Positions 53,817 through 64,000 of a DNA stretch of 64,000 bases are shown here, in pieces. Under the pieces are notes generated by a model. It was not told the DNA's origin and did no database searches. It saw only the letters and a program-made list of their open reading frames with translations. A program made the position numbers and the translations under genes. Source of the stretch: Paenarthrobacter nicotinovorans (lineage in GTDB: Bacteria > Actinomycetota > Actinomycetes > Actinomycetales > Micrococcaceae). The stretch lies in assembly GCF_007670255.1 (NCBI RefSeq), contig NZ_SZVS01000007.1, positions 124,001-188,000 of the forward strand, read 5' to 3'. The first letter of the stretch is position 1. The number at the start of each line of letters is the position of its first letter.

Positions 53817-54704
53817 TCAGATCCGGGCAGCGGGTGCGGCAGCGGCCAGTTGGGCGGGTTCCTGCCGGCTCGCGGCTTCCACGGTGTGCAGGAGCAACAG
53901 GGCGGTGGTGACTGAACCAACACCGCCGGGCACCGGCGTCAGTGCGGCGGCGACACCGGTGACGCTGGCTTCGTCAACGTCCCCCACCAGAGAACCGTCG
54001 GGCAGGACGTTGGTTCCGACGTCGACCACTACAGTCTCCGGCGAGAGGTGCCCGCCCTTCAGCAGCCCGGCCCTGCCGACGGCAACCACCACGACGTCGG
54101 CGGGCTGGGTGTAGCGTTCCAGCGGCCCCGACTTGGAATGGCAGATGGTGACGGTGGCGTCCCGCTCCAGAAGGAGCAGGGACAGCGGCTTGCCCACCAC
54201 TGCTGAACGCCCGACGACGGCCACGTTGCGTCCCGCTACCGGCACCTCATAGTGATCCAGGATCTCCACGACCGAGCGTGCGGTGGCCGGGGCGAACGCG
54301 GGCTGGCCGACGGCCAAGCGGCCGAGGCTGAGGGGGTTGGCGCCGTCGATGTCCTTTTCGGGGGCGATGAGGCCCACCAAGTTGTCGGCGCGAACCCCTG
54401 CAGGCAGCGGAGTTTGCAGGATGATGCCATTGACGGACGGTTCGGCGCTCAAGTCGCGCAGGACGCTCGCCACTACTTGTTCGGTGGCTTCAGAACCCAG
54501 ATCGACGATCCTGCATCCAATGCCCAGGCGTTCGGCGGCGCGTTCTATGGACCGGACGTACCAGAGCGTCGACTCATCGTCCGTGGCCACCACAACGGCC
54601 AGGACGGGGTGGCGTCCGCTGCTTTCGAGGGCGCGGGCCTGTTCCTGGGCGCGTTGCTTGATCAGGTCCGCCAGCGGCTTTCCGGACAGCAGCTCCGCGC
54701 TCAT
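53817..54704 (-). CDS. folD: FolD methylene-tetrahydrofolate dehydrogenase, cyclohydrolase lysine replaced
   Basis: 295 residues. The FolD family is clear from GIILQTPLPAGV, PEKDIDGANPLSLGRL and NVAVVGRSAVVGKPLSLLLL with the Rossmann NADP fold. However, the active-site stretch reads DDESTLWYVRSIERAAERLG: the canonical Y-V-x-x-K is Y49-V-R-S-I53, so the lysine needed for cyclohydrolase activity is isoleucine, and the preceding Ser is Thr. Equivalent Lys substitutions in human and E. coli enzymes abolish cyclohydrolase but leave dehydrogenase activity. The start overlaps the stop of a cyclohydrolase-family gene (54701), which could supply the missing step. Confidence 0.9.
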   Translation of the reverse strand: MSAELLSGKPLADLIKQRAQEQARALESSGRHPVLAVVVATDDESTLWYVRSIERAAERLGIGCRIVDLGSEATEQVVASVLRDLSAEPSVNGIILQTPLPAGVRADNLVGLIAPEKDIDGANPLSLGRLAVGQPAFAPATARSVVEILDHYEVPVAGRNVAVVGRSAVVGKPLSLLLLERDATVTICHSKSGPLERYTQPADVVVVAVGRAGLLKGGHLSPETVVVDVGTNVLPDGSLVGDVDEASVTGVAAALTPVPGGVGSVTTALLLLHTVEAASRQEPAQLAAAAPAARI

Positions 54705-55327
54705 GCGAGGATCCTTTCGCGGACGCGCTTGACCAGTGAATCGGCCGCGAGCACTGCTTTGTCCTCCAGTCCGTCCGTCTGCCCGGCCAGCCCGGCGCGT
54801 GCGGCGGGGTCCTTGATCGCCACCAGGTTGATGTCGATGTTGATGCGTGCGGTAGTGGCAGCCGCCCGGGCCGCGTCAGCGGCAGCAGCGACGTCGCTGA
54901 TGACGTTGGGGTTGGCGACGTCAAAAAGTTCGGCAGCGAGGTCCACGATCTCGCCGGCAACCTTGATGAGCTGCGCCGGGGTTTGTGCGGCCTGGACCAG
55001 GGCAGCGTCGATGGCCGCCTTCTTCGCGGCCTTGAGCTCCTCGGTGTCGGAAGGAAGTTTGTAGGAGTCGATGACGCCCTGGAAGGCCTGCTCATCGGCG
55101 TCGGCAAGGCCCAAGGCCTCCGCTACCAGCCGGTCGGCTGCGCTGGTGATACGGGAGACCAGTCCTTCATGCTCTGCGTACTTTTCGCCGGTGGTGTACC
55201 GGGCAACCATGGCAACCAGTGCGGCACCCTGGGCTGCATGCAACGCAGCCGCCGCTCCGCCGCCTGGTGTGGGTTGGCGGGCGGCGAGCCTGGCCAGATA
55301 ATCGTTGACTGTTTCTGAACTGATCAT
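54701..55327 (-). CDS. Cyclodeaminase/cyclohydrolase family protein (FchA-like)
   Basis: 208 residues from ATG 55327 (AGGAAGACAC). All-helical FTCD-C/FchA family: LAARQPTPGGGAAAALHAAQ, QGAALVAMVARYTTGEKY and the helical C-terminus with ARINIDINLVAIKD. Free-standing members hydrolyse methenyl-tetrahydrofolate to 10-formyl-tetrahydrofolate. It overlaps folD by 4 bp, so one transcript makes both. No linked formiminotransferase domain is present, which favours a cyclohydrolase over histidine-pathway cyclodeaminase role. A hairpin separates it from the upstream dimethylglycine oxidase gene. Confidence 0.87.
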   Translation of the reverse strand: MISSETVNDYLARLAARQPTPGGGAAAALHAAQGAALVAMVARYTTGEKYAEHEGLVSRITSAADRLVAEALGLADADEQAFQGVIDSYKLPSDTEELKAAKKAAIDAALVQAAQTPAQLIKVAGEIVDLAAELFDVANPNVISDVAAAADAARAAATTARINIDINLVAIKDPAARAGLAGQTDGLEDKAVLAADSLVKRVRERILA

Positions 55328-55365
55328 GTGTCTTCCTGGGCTGGAGAAAGATAAGGGGAAAGACA

Positions 55366-55407
55366 ACGGCCCGGACCCGGTTGCGAGGGAAAGGGGGTCC
55401 GGGCCGT
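55366..55407 (-). other. Hairpin between dimethylglycine oxidase and fchA-like genes
   Basis: 13-nt arms ACGGCCCGGACCC (55366-55378) and GGGTCCGGGCCGT (55395-55407), perfect, in a 116-bp gap. On the reverse strand it is followed by a T-rich tract, so it can attenuate or terminate part of the transcript. Confidence 0.6.
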
Positions 55408-55443
55408 GTGTCTTGGATGCCGCGGTTGCGGCAGCAGGACTGA

Positions 55444-58898
<3,455 letters not shown>

Positions 58899-58944
58899 GT
58901 GTCCTCCTTAGAAGTTTGCCTAGATATATTCCTGGGATATGAAC

Positions 58945-58955
58945 TGATATATTAG
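58945..58955. promoter_or_regulatory. Putative GntR operator, gntR/purU divergent promoter
   Basis: TGATATATTAG, exactly the reverse complement of the motif at 59795-59805. A related sequence, CTAGATATATT, lies at 58920-58930. Likely site of the FCD-type GntR protein encoded at 59030. Confidence 0.55.
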
Positions 58956-59029
58956 GATTGGAAATCAGCGTATACTGGTGTCCCGGGCAGGTCAATAGAT
59001 TTCCCGGTTTTGAAGAAGGAGTTGGCGCT

Positions 59030-59710
59030 GTGGCTACTGGAACTCTTGCAAACATCGGCGATGCCACCAGGAAATCTCTGGCTGACGTGGCCTACGAACG
59101 CTTGCGCGACCGGCTCCTCATGCTTGACATCAAGCCCGGCGACATCCTCAATGACGATCAGCTTGCCAAGGAACTGGAGGTCGGGCGGACGCCTGTCCGC
59201 GAGGCGCTGAAGCGTTTGGAACTCGATCGCCTGGTGATCACCTATCCGCGGCGCGGGACGTTCGCTACCCGGGTGGAAGTGACTGACCTGGCCTTTATCT
59301 CCGAAATCCGGGCCCAGTTGGAGCCACTTGCGGCCGCACGTGCCGCGAGGGTCGCTTCCGCTGACACCAGGGAACACCTGCGAAGCGTGATGAGGGCTGT
59401 CGAGGGTTTCGACGTCAATGCGGCCTCGGTTGTCGAGACGTTGCGCCTGGACGCAAGCGTCCACCAGGGCATCTACGCCGCGGCCGCAAATCCGCATCTG
59501 GAGGACGTCCTGATTCGCTACGACAACCTGGCTACGCGTATCTGGTGCATGGTGCTGGACCGCTTGCCGAACCTGGAACACCATGTGCGCGAGCACTTGG
59601 ACCTGCTGCGTGCAGTCATCGACGGCAATGAAGAAGAGGCTGCAGAGCTTGCCCGGGTTCACGTCAGCGGATTCGAGCAGGCGGTTCGTCAGGCGCTGTT
59701 CGCGGCCTAG
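59030..59710 (+). CDS. GntR-family (FCD) transcriptional regulator
   Basis: 226 residues from GTG 59030 with AAGGAG upstream; the earlier frame from 58958 has no ribosome site. Winged HTH about residues 12-75 (ADVAYERLRDRLLMLDIKPG, LAKELEVGRTPVREALKRLE) and an all-helical FCD effector domain (about 85-220) with IRAQLEPLAAARAARVA, DASVHQGIYAAAANPHLEDV and HLDLLRAVIDGNEEEAAELA, whose Asp/His residues usually bind a metal with the ligand. Divergent from purU and 181 bp before pdxS. Probably the island's local regulator. Confidence 0.92.
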   Translation: MATGTLANIGDATRKSLADVAYERLRDRLLMLDIKPGDILNDDQLAKELEVGRTPVREALKRLELDRLVITYPRRGTFATRVEVTDLAFISEIRAQLEPLAAARAARVASADTREHLRSVMRAVEGFDVNAASVVETLRLDASVHQGIYAAAANPHLEDVLIRYDNLATRIWCMVLDRLPNLEHHVREHLDLLRAVIDGNEEEAAELARVHVSGFEQAVRQALFAA

Positions 59711-59794
59711 GTATTACACCCTCCGCCACGAGCCGCAGGATCGCAGGGCCGGGATGGTTGACGCCGACGCGGGGCGATTGCATACTTGACCTCA

Positions 59795-59805
59795 CTAATA
59801 TATCA
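59795..59805. promoter_or_regulatory. Putative GntR operator in front of pdxS
   Basis: CTAATATATCA, perfect reverse complement of 58945-58955. It lies 86 bp before the pdxS start, close to a TTGACC segment (59786-59791). Confidence 0.5.
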
Positions 59806-59891
59806 CCCGGATATCAGGGCTTCCCTGGCAACAGGCCAGGGGCCGATCCGGCGATTTTGATGCGATCACCCCCAAGTCTCCGGAGTATCAC

Positions 59892-60806
59892 GTGACTACA
59901 CGACACCCTCTTTTCGAACACATTCCGCTCACGGGCAGCAGCCGCGTTAAGCGGGGCATGGCGGAGATGCTCAAGGGCGGCGTCATAATGGACGTCGTTA
60001 ACGTCGAGCAGGCCCGCATCGCCGAGGACGCCGGTGCCGTGGCTGTCATGGCGCTGGAGCGTGTTCCGGCTGATATCCGCGCCCAGGGTGGCGTGTCCCG
60101 CATGTCCGATCCCGACATGATCGATCAGATCATTGCCGCGGTGTCCATCCCGGTGATGGCCAAGGCCCGTATCGGCCACTTCGTCGAGGCCCAGGTCCTT
60201 CAGTCGTTGGGTGTGGACTACATCGATGAGTCCGAGGTGTTGACCCCGGCGGACTACATCAACCACATCGACAAGTGGAACTTCACTGTTCCCTTCGTTT
60301 GTGGTGCCACGAACTTGGGTGAGGCGCTGCGCCGCATCAACGAAGGTGCTGCGATGATCCGCTCCAAGGGCGAGGCCGGTACCGGGGATGTGTCCAACGC
60401 GACCGGTCACATGCGCAAGATCCGTGCTGAGATCGCGAAGCTTTCGGCTCTTCCCGAGGACGAACTCTACGTTGCGGCCAAGGAGCTGCAGGCCCCGTAC
60501 GAACTGGTCAAGGAAGTCGCTGCCACGGGCAAGCTTCCGGTGGTGCTGTTCACCGCCGGTGGCATTGCGACCCCGGCTGATGCTGCGATGATGATGCAGC
60601 TCGGCGCTGATGGTGTGTTCGTAGGTTCCGGTATCTTCAAGTCCGGCAACCCCGCAGAGCGTGCGGCCGCCGTCGTCAAGGCCACTGCCTACTACGACGA
60701 TCCTGACGTGATCGCCAAGGTCTCCCGCGGCCTGGGCGAAGCCATGGTCGGCATCAACGTCGACGAAATCCCCGAGCCGCACCGCCTCGCAGAGCGGGGG
60801 TGGTAG
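59892..60806 (+). CDS. pdxS: Pyridoxal 5'-phosphate synthase, PdxS (lyase) subunit
   Basis: 304 residues from GTG 59892. [19 protein letters not shown] and [20 protein letters not shown] (catalytic lysine), [20 protein letters not shown] and [20 protein letters not shown] with the second lysine, then [20 protein letters not shown] and [17 protein letters not shown]: complete PdxS. It condenses ribose 5-phosphate, glyceraldehyde 3-phosphate and ammonia into PLP. The usual glutaminase partner pdxT is not adjacent; a small unknown gene is. PLP demand by glycine/serine enzymes downstream of betaine breakdown could explain its place. Confidence 0.95.
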   Translation: MTTRHPLFEHIPLTGSSRVKRGMAEMLKGGVIMDVVNVEQARIAEDAGAVAVMALERVPADIRAQGGVSRMSDPDMIDQIIAAVSIPVMAKARIGHFVEAQVLQSLGVDYIDESEVLTPADYINHIDKWNFTVPFVCGATNLGEALRRINEGAAMIRSKGEAGTGDVSNATGHMRKIRAEIAKLSALPEDELYVAAKELQAPYELVKEVAATGKLPVVLFTAGGIATPADAAMMMQLGADGVFVGSGIFKSGNPAERAAAVVKATAYYDDPDVIAKVSRGLGEAMVGINVDEIPEPHRLAERGW

Positions 60807-60808
60807 CC

Positions 60809-61036
60809 GTGTTCGGACAGACAAAGCCGGCCAGGACCGTGGAAGGACGGGCCTTGCGCAAGGACTGGGCCCAGCTGACCGGCCACGTGGTCGAAGTGTG
60901 GTTGAAGGGCGACCGGGTCATGACCGGGGTGGTGGAGCAGGCGGCGGCCGATGACTCCGTCCTCTGGATCGCGGCTCACGGGGCGGACCGGCGGAAGCTT
61001 TTCGATCAGTCCACGGGGTACGAGGTGTGGGTGTAG
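60809..61036 (+). CDS. Small hypothetical protein after pdxS
   Basis: 75 residues from GTG 60809; GTG 60800, overlapping the pdxS stop, is an alternative. Beta-rich sequence, DWAQLTGHVVEVWLKGDRVM then GVVEQAAADDSVLWIAAHG, suggesting a small barrel fold. Nearly contiguous with pdxS, hence co-translated. I do not recognise the family. Confidence 0.65.
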   Translation: MFGQTKPARTVEGRALRKDWAQLTGHVVEVWLKGDRVMTGVVEQAAADDSVLWIAAHGADRRKLFDQSTGYEVWV

Positions 61037-61057
61037 GCCCCGGCGCACCTGCCAAAC

Positions 61058-61990
61058 TCAGGCCTCGTCCTCCGGCCTGGCAGTGAGGATGCGTTGGGCC
61101 CTCTTCTGCAGGATGTCCAATGACTCCTTGATAAGGGGCGAAGCGATGCTGCCCCTGCGTACGGCCGCCACGATGCGGCGGGCCGGTCTTCCTTTGCCGG
61201 TTATGCGCAACCGGACCACATTTTCGGCGTTGTGCAGCGGCGCCAACCGCGGCAGCAGGCCGACGCCGAGCCCTGCCCCCACAAAGGCGATCTGCGTTTC
61301 CCACTCAACGGCCTCGTGCGCGATCCGTGGTGTCACGCCGACGGCGGTGAAGGCCGCGGTGAACAGTGAGTGGTAGGTGGACCCTGCGGCCTCCGTGATC
61401 CAGGGCTCCGATGCCAACTCTTCAAGCGTCACGGTTTGGCGTGCTGCCAAGGGGTGGTCTCCGGGAATTATGACATCCAAGGGGTCATCGAGCAGGACGG
61501 TTTGTTCGAACCGGGGGTCGTCTTCGCCGTATGTGTCGGACTGCATGGCAACTATGACGGCGAGGTCGATGCGCTCTGCCACCAGCAAGTCGAAGCAACG
61601 TGACGGATTTGCCTCCAGGACCTGCACCTCCAGAAGAGGGCGGCTGGCGCGCAGCGTAGCGGCGAGGGGCGCGAGCAACTGGGCCGCCGCCGTCGAGAAT
61701 CCACCCAGGCCGAAGTGCGACTGCACCTGGTCGCCGGCTTCCATGGCCGCTGCCCGAAGGCTCTCCCATTCGGCGATCAGGCTGTCAGAACCGTTGACCA
61801 GAAAGCGTCCAGTGGCCGTGAGCCGCACGCCCCGGCCGTCCTTGGTGAGCAGCTGCATTCCCAGCACGCGCTGGAGTTCACGGAGCTGCGCGGAGACGGC
61901 GGAAGGGGAGTATCCCGTGAGTTCGGCTGTGGCGCCGACTGTGCCGCAGCGGGCGAACACGCGCAGGGTAATCAGCCTCTGATCGATCAT
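61058..61990 (-). CDS. LysR-family transcriptional regulator
   Basis: 310 residues from ATG 61990 (GTG at 62005 also in frame). Winged HTH about residues 1-60 (LRVFARCGTVGATAELTGYS, SPSAVSAQLRELQRVLGMQL) and a periplasmic-binding-type effector domain (about 90-300). Divergent from the Rieske oxygenase gene with a TGCAC-N5-GTGCA repeat between them, the usual layout for a LysR activator of that gene. Confidence 0.92.
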   Translation of the reverse strand: MIDQRLITLRVFARCGTVGATAELTGYSPSAVSAQLRELQRVLGMQLLTKDGRGVRLTATGRFLVNGSDSLIAEWESLRAAAMEAGDQVQSHFGLGGFSTAAAQLLAPLAATLRASRPLLEVQVLEANPSRCFDLLVAERIDLAVIVAMQSDTYGEDDPRFEQTVLLDDPLDVIIPGDHPLAARQTVTLEELASEPWITEAAGSTYHSLFTAAFTAVGVTPRIAHEAVEWETQIAFVGAGLGVGLLPRLAPLHNAENVVRLRITGKGRPARRIVAAVRRGSIASPLIKESLDILQKRAQRILTARPEDEA

Positions 61991-62000
61991 GAGAACATCA

Positions 62001-62015
62001 TGCACCTAAAGTGCA
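62001..62015. promoter_or_regulatory. Putative LysR box
   Basis: TGCACCTAAAGTGCA, perfect 5-bp arms with 5-bp spacer, 11 bp from the LysR start and 145 bp before the oxygenase start. Confidence 0.55.
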
Positions 62016-62159
62016 GGGTTATCTCCTAAATATTGCGCTTTTGTTGCAGTTCAATCGTCCCTAATCTCTTACTACGAAGACTTCGATAACGCCGCTTGCG
62101 ACGATGCATCCGCGGTCCCCACGAATCAGACATTTACCCAGCCTCCCGGGAGGAAACCC

Positions 62160-63464
62160 ATGACTGCTCAAGTGAACGCGCCCCTGAATTCACGCGGAAA
62201 ACTCGCCTCGACGTTGCCTGCGGAGCAGCTGGCCGAGATCAGCGCACTGTTCGAGTTCCGGCGCACCGGCTACTCCCTCGACGCCCCCTTCTACACGGAC
62301 CCCACGATCTTCAAGATCGACATGGAAGCCATCTTCGGCCAGCACTGGATCTTCGCCGGAAGCGTTGCCGAACTGCCGGAGCCGGGCGACTACATCACGG
62401 TGGACTACGGCCCGTACTCGCTGATCGTCCTCCGTAACGACGACGGCGACGTCAACGTCCTGCACAACGTATGCCGCCACCGCGGTGCCCGCGTCCTTAC
62501 CGAAGCCGCCGGTTCCACCGGAAACCTGGTCTGTGGCTACCACTCCTGGACCTACTCGCCGGAAGGCAACCTGATCCACGCTTCCGCCCCGGGAGAAGCC
62601 AAGTTCGACAAGAACTGCTTCGCCCTCAAGCGCGCCCACAGCCGTGAGGTTGCCGGACTCATCTTTGTCTGCATCGCGGACGAGCCGCCCACCGATTTCG
62701 ACGAGACCTCCAAGATCTTCGAGCCTTACCTGGCACCCCACGATCTCGCCAAGACGAAGATTGCCTACCAGCAGAACATCATCGAAGAGGGCAACTGGAA
62801 GCTCGTCATGGAGAACAACCGTGAGTGCTACCACTGCGACGGGCACCCGGAGCTCGCTTGTTCCCTCTTCCCCACCTGGGGCCTGACCGAGGGACTGATC
62901 CCGGCACACCTTGAAGAGGTGTGGGACCGCAACAAGGAAGCCCAGTCCTCCCTGGAAGAGCGCTGCCGCCGCTACGGCCTGCCCTACGAGGTGGTTGAGG
63001 AACTGGACACCCGCATCGCCGGAATCCGTATCTCACGCGAATCCCTGGACGGCGAGGGCGAATCGTTCTCCGCCGACGGCCGCCGCCTCTCCAAGAAGTT
63101 GCTCGGCGACCTGCCCGACTTCCGCCTTGGCCGTTGCTCCATGCACCTGCAGCCCAACAGCTGGTTCCACTTCCTGGGCGACCACGTCATCACCTTCGGC
63201 GTCTTCCCCATCAACGAACACCAGTCCCTGGTCCGCACCACCTGGCTCGTTGCCGACGACGCAGTTGAAGGCGTGGACTACGACCTCGACAAGCTCACCT
63301 ACACCTGGAAGCAGACCAACATCCAGGACAAGGCATTCGTCGAACTGTGCCAGACCGGCGCGGGCAGCCCTGCCTACGAGCCCGGCCCGTACATGAAGAG
63401 CGAATACCAGGTTGAAGCCTTCATCAACTGGTACGTGCAGCGCGTGCAGGAGCACTTGGCATGA
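62160..63464 (+). CDS. gbcA: Rieske-type glycine betaine monooxygenase, oxygenase subunit
   Basis: 434 residues, ATG preceded by GGGAGGAAACCC. Rieske centre CRHRGARVL-CGYHSWTYSPEG (C-x-H and C-x2-H, about residues 103-130) and the mononuclear-iron motif ENNRECYHCDGHPEL (about 218-232) with a C-terminal catalytic domain. Sequence layout fits oxygenases that demethylate quaternary amines, and the location beside dimethylglycine oxidase favours betaine to dimethylglycine plus formaldehyde. Stachydrine or carnitine demethylation is a less likely alternative. Overlaps the reductase gene (ATGA). Confidence 0.87.
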   Translation: MTAQVNAPLNSRGKLASTLPAEQLAEISALFEFRRTGYSLDAPFYTDPTIFKIDMEAIFGQHWIFAGSVAELPEPGDYITVDYGPYSLIVLRNDDGDVNVLHNVCRHRGARVLTEAAGSTGNLVCGYHSWTYSPEGNLIHASAPGEAKFDKNCFALKRAHSREVAGLIFVCIADEPPTDFDETSKIFEPYLAPHDLAKTKIAYQQNIIEEGNWKLVMENNRECYHCDGHPELACSLFPTWGLTEGLIPAHLEEVWDRNKEAQSSLEERCRRYGLPYEVVEELDTRIAGIRISRESLDGEGESFSADGRRLSKKLLGDLPDFRLGRCSMHLQPNSWFHFLGDHVITFGVFPINEHQSLVRTTWLVADDAVEGVDYDLDKLTYTWKQTNIQDKAFVELCQTGAGSPAYEPGPYMKSEYQVEAFINWYVQRVQEHLA

Positions 63465-64000
63465 TTGAACTCCTCACTGAAACGGCCATCCAGGAGCCAC
63501 AGCGCATCCGCGGCCTTGAGATGCCATGGAACCGGGTCATGGGCAGCACAGAGGCACCCGCCCGCGCTGCCCGCGCCCTGGGCCCGTGGCACCCGCAGGA
63601 GTTCATGGCCGAATGCGTGGAGACCGTACCCGAAGCCGGTGGGCTCATGACGTTCGTGTTCCGCCGCTGCGACGGAGCTCCCCTTGCGTTCCGTGCAGGG
63701 CAGTACGTCAACATCGCCTTCCCCGTGAACGGCGAGGACCAGGACCCGGTGGACCGCAGCTACTCGCTGTCCAGCTCGCCCACTGAACCCTGGACCTTCA
63801 GCATCAGCGTCAAGCGCGACGCCGGCGGCCTGGTGTCGCCGTGGGTACATGAGAACGTCAAGCCCGGTACGGTCCTGGAGATGCTCGGGCCGGTGGGAGC
63901 CTTCCACCTGCCCGACGCCGACCGGCGCGCGCGGTACCTCCTGCTGGCTGCCGGCGCGGGCATCACGCCCATCATGTCCATGGTGCGGACCATCCACTCG
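63461..64000 (+). CDS. gbcB: Ferredoxin-NAD(P) reductase component of the betaine monooxygenase (partial)
   Basis: 180 codons to the window edge, C-terminus missing. An N-terminal extension (about 1-45) is followed by a flavin domain: FRAGQYVNIAFPVNGEDQD and DRSYSLSSSPTEPW (FAD), then YLLLAAGAGITPIMSMVRTI (start of the NAD-binding domain). The terminal 2Fe-2S ferredoxin domain expected in this family would lie beyond the window. Its start overlaps the gbcA stop, so both components are made together; it passes electrons from NAD(P)H to the Rieske centre. Confidence 0.87.
   Translation, partial: MIELLTETAIQEPQRIRGLEMPWNRVMGSTEAPARAARALGPWHPQEFMAECVETVPEAGGLMTFVFRRCDGAPLAFRAGQYVNIAFPVNGEDQDPVDRSYSLSSSPTEPWTFSISVKRDAGGLVSPWVHENVKPGTVLEMLGPVGAFHLPDADRRARYLLLAAGAGITPIMSMVRTIHS

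Overview
High-GC actinobacterial chromosome from the Micrococcaceae, most likely Arthrobacter or Paenarthrobacter. The evidence is the GC-rich codon use, the many GTG/TTG starts, the actinobacterial Asp23/AmaP-type operon, a c-di-AMP riboswitch in front of an NlpC/P60 gene, and an 830-residue dimethylglycine oxidase whose FAD-linking and active-site residues fall at the same positions (His48, His225, Tyr259) as I recall for the Arthrobacter globiformis enzyme. I saw no prophage, insertion sequence, rRNA operon or CRISPR array. Four tRNAs are present (Cys; then Glu, Asp and Phe in a cluster).

Layout. 1-12 kb: histidine utilisation. It holds an amino-acid permease (cut by the window edge), an IclR regulator, hutU-hutH, hutG on the opposite strand and an AzgA-type purine permease. 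An 18-bp imperfect palindrome recurs in front of the permease, iclR, hutUH and hutG and probably defines the regulon. 12-22 kb: housekeeping and envelope genes, including CopC, the riboswitch-controlled NlpC/P60 hydrolase, tandem UspA, a rifampin-phosphotransferase-like PEP-utilising enzyme, a CDF metal exporter, a PfkB kinase and an EamA exporter. 22.6-25.6 kb: tRNA cluster followed by secreted or lipoprotein genes of unknown role. 25.6-27.9 kb: tightly overlapping Asp23/Gls24-DUF2273-DUF6286-AmaP envelope operon. 29-34 kb: CUT1 sugar ABC transporter without an ATPase, followed by its LacI regulator. 34-40 kb: exonuclease III, HdeD, a NarL-type two-component system divergent from an exported HbpS/GlcG-like haem-binding protein, and an ankyrin lipoprotein. 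40-43.5 kb: CoA transferase AB plus thiolase (acetoacetate-type catabolism) divergent from an IclR regulator. 43.5-45.3 kb: GNAT, a truncated VOC gene beside a palindrome, and a fasciclin lipoprotein.

45.3-64 kb: a glycine-betaine demethylation and one-carbon oxidation island. A BCCT transporter imports betaine. A Rieske oxygenase and its reductase (right edge, the second gene cut) remove the first methyl as formaldehyde. Dimethylglycine oxidase passes the next to tetrahydrofolate. FolD, a cyclohydrolase/cyclodeaminase-family protein and PurU carry that carbon to formate. A glutathione-independent formaldehyde dehydrogenase and a FdhF/YdeP-type molybdoenzyme, with MoeA for its cofactor, finish the oxidation to CO2. 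A GntR regulator, a LysR regulator, an IclR regulator and an unaccompanied PdxS lie in the island. Two points stand out. The FolD lacks the lysine needed for cyclohydrolase activity and lies in an overlapping pair with the cyclohydrolase-family gene. The same 11-bp AT-rich motif precedes both the gntR/purU divergent promoter and pdxS, with a related palindrome upstream of the betaine transporter.

Start codons were chosen from Shine-Dalgarno spacing and family alignment by eye. No database search was possible, so family names rest on recognised motifs and gene context.
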